Shown here: one piece after another, positions 48,866 through 59,700 of the stretch
Position numbering within the stretch: position 1 is the stretch's first letter
Layout of the letters: each line of letters begins with the position of its first letter
Assembly: GCF_015832195.1 (NCBI RefSeq)
Contig: NC_052017.1
Coordinates: 81,593,801 to 81,657,800 of the forward strand
DNA length: 64,000 nucleotides
Direction: 5' to 3'
Source of the DNA: Motacilla alba alba
Taxonomy: Eukaryota > Chordata > Aves > Passeriformes > Motacillidae
Translations under genes and position numbers: made by a program
The notes under the pieces: generated by a model
Database searches by the model: none
Told to the model about the DNA's origin: nothing
Seen by the model: only the letters and a program-made list of their open reading frames with translations

Positions 48866-48991
48866 AAGGTACAGGTCACTCATCAGATGGTCGGATATCA
48901 AGCTTCTAAGCCTGCCCTGACAGAAAAGCAGGATGTTGGCCGTGGTCCTTCCTCTTTGGCACCAAATGCCAGTAGCTTTTTTCAATATGTA

Positions 48992-48997
48992 AATAAA
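48992..48997 (+). terminator. AATAAA polyadenylation signal
   Basis: AATAAA within atgtaaataaatag, about 20 nt before a long A run. The distance fits the cleavage window of vertebrate mRNAs. It could mark either a real transcript end or a retroposed mRNA end. Confidence 0.45.
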
Positions 48998-49017
48998 TAG
49001 ATTCACTGACAGAAAAG

Positions 49018-49060
<43 letters not shown>
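49018..49060 (+). repeat. Poly(A) run of 43
   Basis: Uninterrupted run of 43 A. It follows AATAAA by about 20 nt and is followed by gatcagttct. CR1 does not leave poly(A) tails, so this length needs another explanation: a retroposed mRNA, simple slippage, or an assembly artefact. Confidence 0.95.
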
Positions 49061-49062
<2 letters not shown>

Positions 49063-49184
49063 TCAGTTCTTATACTAAAAGCCTCTTATTTCTGTATGTG
49101 TCTACTGTCTCTTGTTCATCCATGGTATAACACCAAGGAGACTATGGCCCTATCTTCTTCAGATTTTCCCATCAAGTGTTTATA

Positions 49185-49265
49185 CACACTTAGTGCTCTT
49201 AAGCCTAATCCTCTCCTGGCTGAGCAATCTCAACTCTCTCAGCCTCTCCCCATGCTTAGAGTCAC
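49185..49265 (-). mobile_element. CR1 LINE 3' fragment
   Basis: Minus-strand CR1 piece with cctctcctggctgagcaat and ctcaactctctcagcctctcc, matching the CR1 segment for ttctccaggctgagcagtcc and agctctctcagcctttcc. Short. Confidence 0.65.
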
Positions 49266-49328
49266 TAATATCATCAGCTAAATCATCCACTAATTTAATT
49301 ACAAAAATATTTGCAGAGCAGTTGTGGG

Positions 49329-49394
49329 GTTTTCTTTTTCTCTTTTTCTTTTTCTTTTTCCTTTTCCTTTTCTTTTTCTTTTTCTCTTTTTCTT
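49329..49394 (-). repeat. (TTTTTC)n microsatellite
   Basis: About 66 bp of TTTTTC/TTTTCC units on the plus strand. It yields Phe/Ser-rich frames on plus and Lys/Glu-rich ones on minus; none is a gene. Confidence 0.93.
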
Positions 49395-50204
49395 CGGTTT
49401 GCTGTTCTGATACAACAGTTGCCAGCAATTTCAACTAAATATGAGACTGTCAGGCAGAGCAGAAAGCAAACAGTTGGCATTCTCCAGGACTTTTTAAAAA
49501 GCAATTTTTTCCACAGCTGCTGTGCTGTGTCAGAATAGAACTAAAAGGAAGTCCCTAACAGTGACCAAATGACAAGTGATCCAAAACAGTTGGGAAGGCT
49601 GTCAATATCTTAAATTAATGACTACCTTCTTGACAAATATTATCTCTGCATCTTCTGAAGGTGCTTTGCTCCTATGACACATTTCTTGCTCCTGACATCA
49701 CAGCACTGTTGCTCTCATGATCTTTCGGGGTGCATCACTGTCTGGATTTGTGCCACAGTCCAAGATGGGATCTCTCAGCAATTCAAAATTAATGTTTTCT
49801 CTTTGTTTCATTTAGAGTCACGCCTTTAACTTTCATACACATCACAGATAGCTATAGGATTTGAATGCTGATGCTGCAAACTCTGCAGTAAAGTGCTTGC
49901 CTAGCAGCAGCTCACTTATCAGGTCACCTAATCAGTCACCAAGTTCGGGGTGTTTGGTCCCCTGAACAATTCATGAAAATCTTCAGAGGCTGTGTCATGA
50001 TAAAATTGTTGTCATGATAAAATTGGAGGGCATCTAAGGTGTCATAAAGCTCTAAGCCTATGTGTGCAGGGGCAAAGCAAGTTACCAAGGTGTTAGTGCT
50101 GTGTTCTAGGGTCACACCCCTCTTGACACTTTGCCATGCGCATCCTCATTAACAAAACCACAAGTGAACACAGTGAAAGTGGGAGAAAAGAGGTAGTAAT
50201 ACCA
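49395..50204. other. Unique non-coding DNA
   Basis: Contains a tandem duplication of tcatgataaaattg near 49995-50025. Otherwise nothing recognised. Confidence 0.4.
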
Positions 50205-50630
50205 TTTCCTTGGCTCCATACAGGACAGGGTTGATTTTTGCAGTAGCCAGGAGAGGCCATGGCAAGGACCCAGAAGCTACTCTGTACTACCTCACATCAT
50301 TTCCTGGGTGGAAGGAAGGGATCTCCTCTGGGTCAGTGCAGGATAGCAGAGGGAACGGTCAGATATTGTTTTCATGTGAATCATTCACCTCTTTCTTGTA
50401 CCCTCTGTCATTCATATTGTGGCTGTTACCATTAATTTTCTTATCTCGTGGCTGTTTCCAGAAATTGTTCTTATCTCAACCTGTGATCTTCACCTTTTAG
50501 GCTTCCAGTTCTCCTTTCCAGCCCTCTACAGGGGAGAGGAGGGAGGCGGGGAGAGGAGGGAGCAGCACATGGTTTAGAATGCTTTCAATGTGAATACAAA
50601 ATTGGAGAATACCATTCCTAAACCATAACA
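50205..50630 (+). mobile_element. ERVL-type LTR, diverged
   Basis: Plus-strand LTR of another avian ERVL group. The start region has atacaggacagggttgattt and tgcagtagccaggagaggcc, the centre has the poly(A)-site-like gttcttatctcaacctgtga, and the 3' part has a G/A-rich stretch leading to cctaaaccataaca at 50617-50630. That end corresponds to the usual ttaaaccacgaca terminus. No target duplication was found, and the 5' edge is approximate. No viral genes accompany it. Confidence 0.72.
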
Positions 50631-50999
50631 ACTCATCTGGTTCTTTCCCCACTGGTAGCAATAGCGTTTGCTTTCACCAGCCCAAAAGGCCATCAAGGTA
50701 TTAGAACTCTCAGAAATAACTTTAGGATACTGTCCAAAACAGTATTGCTCTGTTGATGAAGTGGTGATGATTAGTAAAATCTAAATAATGTATCTGCTTA
50801 CCAGTCTGCTCCACCATACAAAGAAAAGGCACAGGTCCCTCTGCCCAGAAGCACACCCCAGGGATCAGCATCAGTGGCAACTCAGCTCTTTTTCAAGGTC
50901 ACACATTTCTTCCTTACTAGCTGTGAGACATGCCGAGAATTTTTCAGGGACTAATTTGTGAAGGCACTAGTAGTCCCTAACTCCTCCAAGCATATCCAC
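50631..50999. other. Unique non-coding DNA
   Basis: Nothing recognised. Confidence 0.35.
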
Positions 51000-51180
51000 A
51001 GCCTCCACTCATGTCCATAGCCCAGGGGCTCCCTTGAAGCTCAGTTCTGGGCCCTCAGCCCCTTCCTTAGCTATGTATTAAGTGTGCCTCTTCCTAGCCT
51101 TATTTCTGGAGTGCTGTTTGTCTTTCCTGGCTTGACCTTGGACCTGTCTTGTTAGCCTTGCCTGTGCCCATTGCTCAGAA
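51000..51180 (+). repeat. Unclassified dispersed repeat, copy 2
   Basis: C/T-rich segment with tggcttgaccttggacctg and a following tcttg, closely matching the segment near 23586. Upstream text with cccaggggctcccttgaag is also of the same character. Family not known to me. Confidence 0.4.
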
Positions 51181-52139
51181 CACAGGCTTGTGCCTGCTCA
51201 GGTCGATTGTTCTGTGGATCACCTCTTTCTTGATGGACAATAGTCTTCTGACTAGGTCTGCTACAGTCACCCCAAGCTGCAGACAAACCACAAAAGAAAT
51301 ATAAAAAATATTAGGTCCAATTACCAACCAAAACCCAGCTCTGTTTATTTCAGTATCTACATGTGGTGGTTGTTGTTTGGAGGTGGAGTTGTTTGGAGAC
51401 AGCAGGCACAAAGTGCAGGATAGTGCACCAGTATTTTTAGCTGGTCTGCAATGAAACAGTTTGTGGTGCAAATACAGTTTATAGATGTTGGAACATTGTG
51501 CTTACAGGGGATTTCCATTAAAATCAAAACAAGATGCTATTTCATACTGGCCAGCCTCAGTGAGATGGCTGACACCCTATAAAAAAAAGCCTTAGAGGCA
51601 AGTATAGAAGCTGTCATAATTTGCATTAAATGCATTTGGTGTAGCAATTTAGGAAAATACTGAGAATATGGGAACCTATTAACTGATAAAATATAATTCA
51701 GGCTGGGGGCAAACGGAGCCAATATGGTGCTCAAGGACTGTGTGAGATGAAGTTATTTTTTAACAGAGTTTTTAGTAAAAATGTACATGAGCAACATGAA
51801 ATGAGGAAGGCCACTGTAACCTCACTGAACACCTTCCTACTCAAATTTTATTTTGAAATGTGCCTTTAAACTTTCACCTATTGGCACTACAGTCTTAGGC
51901 ATGAGAAATACAAACAGGAACATGCAGATGCAGCATTGCTTTCCATCCAGCATTCTACTCACACATTTTTATCACCATGTCTCTCATAGCATGGGAGATG
52001 ATCCTCACCATTATCTCACTCCTGTAGCCTCTCAAAAATTTCACCTTTTGCAGGAAACAAGGCAGTCCTTGCGCACCAAAAATTTTCTCCTTCATTGCTA
52101 TGGACTGTTCCAAGAACTGCTTCTTCTTATCAGACAACA
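51181..52139. other. Unique non-coding DNA
   Basis: No gene. The inverted octamer ATTTGCAT lies at 51619-51626. Frames of about 100 codons (51175-51471 minus, 51853-52158 plus) show no domain. Confidence 0.4.
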
Positions 52140-52440
52140 ATCACTAGGCTGTAACTGATCCTGATTACCCTCACCAAACCTAACACTGGCCTGCAGATTG
52201 GCTTCCTGCCTCCACTTGGACCTGACTCTTGACTTGACCCCTGGATCTGACTTCTGTCATGATCTGGACTCACAGTTCTACCTGGTCTCTGCCTCTGGGG
52301 CTGCCTTGCTCATCTTGCTCAGATAATGTAGGGCTGTGATCCAGACAGTGAGGCACCTGCCCTGCTGACTCCATTGTCTTACTCAGCTCATCCTCTCTGA
52401 GAAAGAAGCCAGCCATCACAGCTCCCTGACACATACAACA
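52140..52440 (+). repeat. Unclassified dispersed repeat, copy 3
   Basis: C/T-rich segment with cacttggacctgactcttg and acttgacccctggatctgac, then gccttgctcatcttgctcag and gtgaggcacctgccctgctg. It shares the CTTGACC and CTTGGACCTG words with the segments at 23390 and 51000, though the match is looser. It looks like a decayed interspersed element. Confidence 0.38.
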
Positions 52441-54879
52441 TTCATGTTGAGAAATGGACTATATCATTTTGATTTTGAAAAATGTTAAACAAAGGGTAGG
52501 AGGAGGAGTGATGCTCACAGGTCTAGGATCACGGTGCTTGGGAATGGCTGTTTAGTTTCACAAATTAAAAATATCTAAAGATTCTCGGAAATGAGTGCTG
52601 GGGCTGGGGACTTCCAAGCACATGGGTTAGGACACCTTACTCTTGAGCCCATCTTATCCTTACAGGCACTTGGCAGGTAGAGCTAGCTGTAATATTGACA
52701 CTCTTTGACACATTTGTACAATGAATGACAAACCTCACAAAAATGTCTTGGCCCAAAATCCTTCCTGACACCGTACCCCTAATGATCATTATGTAAAAGG
52801 AGGAAATAGGGTCAGGGATATTAGACATGAGGAAGCCCACCACCATTTTTCCTGTCACATACATTAACACATAGCAGATACTCCAGCAGGTGAATACTAC
52901 TTTGTGTGCCTTTCCAGTTCATGGACCACTCCACCAGTCATATAGAACTTGTGTACCAGTCAGAGAGTTCTGGAGCTGACAGATCTGTCACTGCTGTGAG
53001 ACTAGCAGCAAAACTGATATTAGTGTTCCTGTTACTTGCCAGTAATCTTAGAATTGAGGATAGACTGCATACGGTGTCTTGAGTGCTTTTACAAGAGTAG
53101 AAGTCAAACACAAGGTGGTTAAAAAAGCCACCCTATCAATATGCAGATCAGTGACCCTTTTTAAAAATGTCTTTTTATTCATAGTGCTTAGATATATTAG
53201 GGGGCAGGATAAAAAAATGTGCATGCTGACAACTTCAGGACAGAACCAATCATATCCATTATTTCTATATCCATTCACACTCAAAGATTTGATGTATTCC
53301 CCCCACCCCAACCACTTTATAAGCAGTGAAACAGTGCCTGACCAAATCCATGTTCTTTTAACTGTTCTTACTCTTCCCTAGCCCTAAATTTCTGAACTGC
53401 TAATTCTCACTGACGTATGTATTTCATACCAACCATGAGCTGCACTCCCTCCTTCTCTCCTGCATTTTATGTGAGCAGTGAAGCTGGAGTGTATCTGATG
53501 GGTCCTTAAGTAACCACCAGAGTGTGACAGGATCATAAGAAAAGTTAGATCCAAAAGAGAAATGTGGTGGGACGTGGGAATCCATTAACCACTACCCTCT
53601 GATCTCAAACTTCCAACCTGTTCTTTACCTTTCAAGACTGTGGGAGAGAGTGTTGAGAGCTTTCCTGAAGTTGTGAGAGATGACATTCATTGGTTCCCCC
53701 CACCCAATTCCACACATGCAGTCATTCAATCACAGCAGGCAAGCTGTGGGTAAAGTATGACTTACCCTTGGAAACTAATTCCATAGTCACTGTTTCCAAT
53801 GATCTTCTGCATGTTTGGAGAAGTGCCATGGTGACTCACTCCGTGACTTTTACAGAACCAAAGTGAGGTTCTGTTTCTCTGTGTTGACCTTTTGATACTT
53901 TTTGAAGTTGAGTGCAACTTCAGTTATATCAGGAATCTCCCCTGATCTCCCAAGCCTTCAAAACTGTGGAGCATGTTCATGCAAAGACATTGGCCAGTTG
54001 TCTTGATATCGTCATAAGGGTCCATAAGGGTCCCTTGGACTTGTGGCAGCTGAGTACTCACATACAGTCCCTGACTCAATCTTCACCTACTACTGGAAGT
54101 TCATCTCTTCCTTGGACCCTTTCACTGAGCATAGAGGACTGGCAGCCATAGCTGGTGAAGAGTGAGGCTTTGAGTACCTCAGCCTGTGTCTATTTTAGTA
54201 AAACCACTGTGAGCCAAGCAAGTGGGCCATGTTTTGTTATTAAAGCAGGATCAAAAGTTCATGGTAGCCTTGATGTCCTTCACTAGTTTCAACTTCAGCT
54301 GAGCTTTGACTTTTCTAAACCATCCCCACGTTCCTGGGCAATATTTCAAAAGCCATCCTTTGTACCCTGTAGCTGCTTCTTCTGCCTATGTCTTTTTGCT
54401 CACAAAATCCTCCAAGTGAGCCTGGTCCTTCTGCTGGTGTCTAATGATCATCAGAAAGAGGGGAACAATAATTTTCTTCAGCCAACCAGCTCCTCTCCAG
54501 AGACCACAGACTGCTGGTCTTTGCCACAGCAGCCCACCATTGGCTGATGTTGTACTTGGGTTACTAGTTTTGCAAATCTGCTGCCCAGCTGGTAGGAGCC
54601 CAAAGTCCCTTGTTCCATGGGATAATTCTGTTTCTGGAGCAGGGACCTGTGCAGCTGATGAGGTTCCTGTTGACTCATTCCCCCAGCATCAGGGCAGCCC
54701 ACCCTGCAGCATAGCGCCTGAGCTCCTGCTGGGCATCACCCAGCAGCTTCCTGTGAGTGCCATCTGCCTCATCATCAGAGGATAATCCAGGCTGGAGGAG
54801 AAGACAGAGGTTCATGCAGCTGACCCTCCTGCTCAAAGGACAGCCATAAGACTAGGCTGCATCGCTAAGGGTTTGGTCT
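52441..54879. other. Unique non-coding DNA
   Basis: No gene or named repeat. Frames up to 113 codons (54444-54785) lack domains. The GC-richer interval 54480-54800 might be an old repeat I cannot classify. Confidence 0.4.
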
Positions 54880-55070
54880 GATCTACAACGTGACTACCTC
54901 CAAGAATGGAGGAGCAGAGTCCTTCTGGGCTACCTGTTCCACTGATTTTTTTGTCCTCATGGGGAAAAAGCTTCTTCTTCTATTCTCTCTTCATTTTTAA
55001 TGAAGCTTTCCTGTATTCAAGTGTACGCATTATTGTGATTGGAAGCAATATTGTAACTGGACTAATAATA
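54880..55070 (-). mobile_element. CR1 LINE 3' fragment, old
   Basis: Minus-strand CR1 with tacctccaagaatggaggag then ccttctgggctacctgttcc and ctcatggggaaaaagcttct, matching the CR1 segments for cctccagggatggggcatc, ctctgggcaacctgttcc and ctcatggtaaagaacttct. Diverged; no coding sequence. Confidence 0.72.
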
Positions 55071-56087
55071 ACCAGTCTTTGGTATTTTCATTAGATTTTT
55101 AATTTGTTACAAATAAAAGTGATCTTGTGTTTGTCTCTAACAACACCTTGAGTGGAACAACAGCTGGGAAGGAGCAACAGCCTGCGCTGATAGAGGGTCA
55201 GCACAAGAAAGATGCTTCTCTGCTTCATCTATGGGAGTTGGGAAGATCAAATCAAGCACCTGATAAGGGTGTTGCACCTCCCTATTTTGCCCTACCCTGC
55301 ATGAGGAACTGAAGCTGTCCATCTCACACTTCTGACACAAACCTCCTCACACAGCATGTGAGAGAAGACACTCTGGAGCCCAGAGAGGCCTGGCTGAAAA
55401 GTAGAGCAAGGGTACTGGAGGGTAGCAGGGATTTGAAGGCGCTGCATGAGGGAAGAATAGGCAAAAACAGCTGAGGATGCTGCCCAAGGCTGCATTGGGA
55501 CTATGCCAAATCTGCAAGTTGGGTCCTCTCCAGGTGTGAGAAGAGGGAGAGGGAGGGCACTTGCCATGGTAGGTCCTCCACTGGGTGGAAATAGCTCCAC
55601 AGATTAGTCACAAAAGTTGCTCCCAGGAGTGCAAAGGTGAATTTTTGCTGTGTGGCCAAGATTCAAAATGCCAGTTTTGGTGGTTTAATGGTGTCCTGTG
55701 TGGTCCAGCAGTAAAGGAGCTGGCTGGAGTCCCCGGGCAGGGACTGCCATGTCAGTCTGGTTAGGAAGACAAGCATCTGAGCACCTTTACAGATGCTGCA
55801 TTATCATTTCTCAGGAGGCTCTGGTCTGTGAGGTAGATGGTTTTGGTTTATCCATAATCCCCAGCAGCTGCATCTATGACTGCTGTGGTTGCCATGGGAG
55901 ACTGTCATTTGAGGAGATGGCAGCTCTCCACCACCCACAAAAGCATGTGCCAAGTTTCTGCATATGTTGTCCACTGATCAAGCACCTCATGTTAGAAATG
56001 CTCCATGTTCTACCCCAAAACCAAGTGTAGGTACCCCATTAATGCTCACTGGAGCTCTCTTCTGGCCTGTAACTCAATGAATGTTGG
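55071..56087. other. Unique non-coding DNA
   Basis: A somewhat GC-rich kilobase with 60-110-codon frames on both strands and no recognisable domain. Confidence 0.4.
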
Positions 56088-56150
56088 AGCTCTAAGCTGT
56101 TTCTCTTGTCAAAGGCTTAAAAAAACAGCCTCTGAGAATAGGGTTTTCAC
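56088..56150 (+). repeat. 63-bp direct duplication, copy 1
   Basis: Matches 56353-56415 over 63 bp with two mismatches; begins agctctaagctgtttctctt. The copies are offset by 265 bp in direct orientation. Confidence 0.95.
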
Positions 56151-56352
56151 CATCAGTGTTGCAGAAGCAATAGCAGGTTGAAAATCACTGATAATCTCTA
56201 TCTCTAGACTTCATATTGGCACTTGACATATACTTGGGGATGTTCATTTGATGCTACACACACCTTCACCCTCCTATATACACACACTCCTAGCCTGTCT
56301 TCCCACACAGGGTCCTCAAAATGAGGATTTTCACTTCTTCAGGATCCCACAA

Positions 56353-56415
56353 AGCTCTAAGCTGTTCCTCTTGTCAAAGGCTTAAAAAAGCAGCCTCTGA
56401 GAATAGGGTTTTCAC
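56353..56415 (+). repeat. 63-bp direct duplication, copy 2
   Basis: Begins agctctaagctgttcctctt and ends gagaatagggttttcac. The near identity in otherwise unique DNA suggests a recent event. Confidence 0.95.
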
Positions 56416-56644
56416 AATACAATGCAATGGGTGTTTTTTTCATGACATGCAGATCTACATGGGAATACAAAACCTAATGGGAAAGAGATGGATGACTGAA
56501 GCAGAGGGATTTTTGCCAAGACGGCATGATGTCATTAATCCTGGGAGCTAGGCACATTTCCTGGCCCAAACCGTGTCTGAGTATATTTTTAGTCACTGTT
56601 TAATTCCTTAGTACAGTCACAGTCTGAGTGTCTGTCCTCCCAGA
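56416..56644. other. Unique non-coding DNA
   Basis: Nothing recognised. Confidence 0.35.
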
Positions 56645-56775
56645 ATTGTTTATATTCCCAGCAGGACTCAGTAGAGGGACTTCTTCTATTCAATATGTTT
56701 ATAACTAATTTAGATAAAGATATCCACAATATCTCTGAGTTTTTGAATAATGCTAAACTCTTCAAAAGTTCAGGC
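56645..56775 (+). pseudogene. CR1 ORF2 reverse transcriptase scrap
   Basis: Plus-strand translation near 56670-56765 reads LLFNMFITNLDKDI followed by ISEFLNNAKLF, the decayed counterpart of the CR1 motif [14 protein letters not shown] followed by ISEFADDTKL. The two catalytic aspartates are replaced by asparagines. Only about 130 bp are left, with no 3' UTR attached. Confidence 0.75.
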
Positions 56776-59700
56776 ATTTGAGTTGCTTGTGATTGTCCCA
56801 AAATAGCCCCCAGTGGTCATATCTTGAAGTGGGGGGACTTCACATCCCAGAGCCCTGCACTCACTGCTGTTCATCCCCAGCTCACTGGGTACTGTCTTGT
56901 GCAACTGTAGGGACTGGTCCATGTGGCACCAAAATTCATCCTCTGCAGATTCATTGTCACCAGGGACAACCACGTACTGATGTTCATGGAATTCCACAGC
57001 ACCTAGAGAGGTTTTTCCATGGATATTCACTTCCTCTGTTTTATGAATTTGCCTTGGAGTTCCTTGCAATTTTAAAAAAGTCTTTGAGTACCAAAATACA
57101 TCACTTGCAAACTTTCACTGTGCACGGCCATTTCTAATGAAAGTGATGAAGATGATGGACAAATCTCAGATCTTGGTCTAGTAATAACCCCTGGGACGCC
57201 GCTGCTGATACTCTTCTGTCTTGGAAAATGACCATCAACCCTGCTTTTATCTTTCTTATTCTTTAGAAAAGGTTTCAAACCATAAGAGCACCTTCTTGGC
57301 AAACCTGTATCATCATTAGCTCTGTCTGTATGGGTGTCTCACACTCCATTTATCCCTTACAGAGTCACAAAGAAACAATCTTAAAGCAAACCATCAGAGC
57401 AGTGTTAGGTTTTAGGTAGCATTCAGAGAGACAGCGAGGATGGAGTGCTGAATCCCTTCCTTATCCTCCAGAGCCAGAGCAGTCACTATCAGTGACAGAG
57501 CACCCAGTCCCAAGAGCTTGCTTTGCCAAAGGTGCAAACCAAGAGGTGGCACGTGACAGAGTGCCCTGCTGGTTCTGGCTGTGAGAGGATGGCAGTGAGC
57601 AGGTCTCTGGAATCTCATGGATGCAGTGCACGTAACGAGTAGTGCCCTGCTCTGTTCCAAACAGCATTTAAATGTAGTAATTTGCCCTCAGTGAGGGACA
57701 GAGAACAGGGTTCCATATGAATTGACAATTAAATAAACACTTAATAAGCTACAGCAGGATTGACTGCTCTTTACACCTGTGACCACATTAGAGTCAACAC
57801 AGTTAAATGTCTTCTAGAGAAAATGTTCAAAACACTGCATCCCAGAGCATCCTGTACCATCCTCCTCTTGACATCATATCATGAGTCTGTAAGACAGGAG
57901 CTTATCCTGGAAAACAAAAGGGCTTTGTGAAGGTCCATCTCTGAAACAGGCAAAGAATGATTTGTACTTTGGCTATCCCAAGGCAGTGTCAGGGACTGGC
58001 ATGAGTGGGACTGCTCAGAGAGAGGCAACAAACCTCTCAAACCAGAAAATGAGGGCGACCACGGCCCAGGCAGTGTCCTCACGAGCAGGGCACAGTCCCA
58101 CAGGACCTGCACACAGTGGACAGGGCAGGATGCTAGTAATGGGCTCCATTAGCAGCCCCAGGAAAAGGAAAGGGCTCAGTCAGGTTTGGGGGTCCGCTTG
58201 GGACTGGCAGGTCCACAGACAGGAGTGGAAATAATGTTACCTGGTGCATCTGTCCAAGGTCTGTTCTGAGGAGGAGCTGGAGAACATTATGTCTGTGACA
58301 CAGCTCAGGCAAGAACTGAGGACCCAAGCCTCAGCTTCAATGAGGGCCTGGGTGCCCTGGTCAAAGAGGTGAGTGGAGTCCCTTGGGTGAGGCTGGCAGG
58401 GACCGCCCAAATCCTGCTGGTGCTCTTGGGGTCTTGAACAACCGAAATATCAGATCTTCCTTTAGCGAGGAGAGCACTGTTTTCTCTTCAGGTTTAGGTA
58501 ACATTTTCAGACAAAACTATTCAACACAAATTTTTGGCTATGTTGAGGTCTCTTTACAGATGCATATTTTAGCAAGTGAGCTATTTAAAACTATCTTCAA
58601 AACTACTCAGTTCTGCCCTAAATACAGACAGACAGCTTGGATGATGACAGGGTTACCACAAAATTAGCTTGTTTAAATTCAATGAATTTTGACCATGGCT
58701 TTTTAGATGCTGAGAGCTGTTTGTGAGTGGCTCTACTACCCTCATACTTCAAGCCTGTTTTTTTTTTTCAAAGTGCTCTTATCTACTTGTTTGTGAAATC
58801 TTTTCAATGAGGTTCCAGATTGGAAGTTGGAGGTGGTTTTTTGCAGCTCAGTCCCAAATACTTGAAAATTGAAGTATTAATTTTCCATTCTCTAGGGCTG
58901 TACAGACAGCGACTGGATAATGAAAAAACAAGTATTGCCTCTGACTTAGAGTTCCAGGCATACATATCACCCACAAGGAAGCCTGGGGCTAAGTGCAGTA
59001 AGGCAAAGTTATTTGTCTTACTTCAGGGACACACAAACAAACCCACTGTGATTTATTACTACTGACAAATTAAATGAAATAGATAGGGAATATCCATTCA
59101 AGAGGTGCTAACAAGTGCAGGAGCAATACACCAATGGGTGAATAATACAAATGGTCTATCAAAATTGGCTGCATGATGTAAAGGTAATTTATTATTGAGT
59201 ACAGTTTAAAAATCCAACTATATTTTTCTTTTTTTCACAGAAACTTTTTCTGACTGAACTATACAAAAATCAGCAAAGAAATAATTTTTGTCCTAATTAT
59301 TATACATTTTCAATGAATTCTGTTCTGCTGAGCAATCCAAATTTTAGCCAAAAAATGTTTACTTTTTCAAAACCAGAACACTGAACTCCATTGAATGATT
59401 TCTCTACTAGCTCTTCACTGCCAATACACTGTGGAAGCACTGTGAGTACTTTCTTTAGGTATTTCATGTCTGTTCCCATTTTTCATCTTTATTATCCTAA
59501 TTTCTTTCTTTAATAGATGTGTACTTTGAAAAATTCACAAGCCCTGGATGATGCTTGCAAAAAATAGGCTTATTTAGTTGTTCAGCTGTCCTATCTTCCT
59601 ATATACAAAATCATCACAACATGGTTGCCTTTAGAATACACTGTCTCTTCACTAAATTTGATGACTTTTATCCTTTAAAAAATCTATTTTTTCCTTTTCT

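Noticed and set aside
49112..49538. Phe-rich and Lys/Glu-rich frames
   Set aside because: Translation of the (TTTTTC)n microsatellite.
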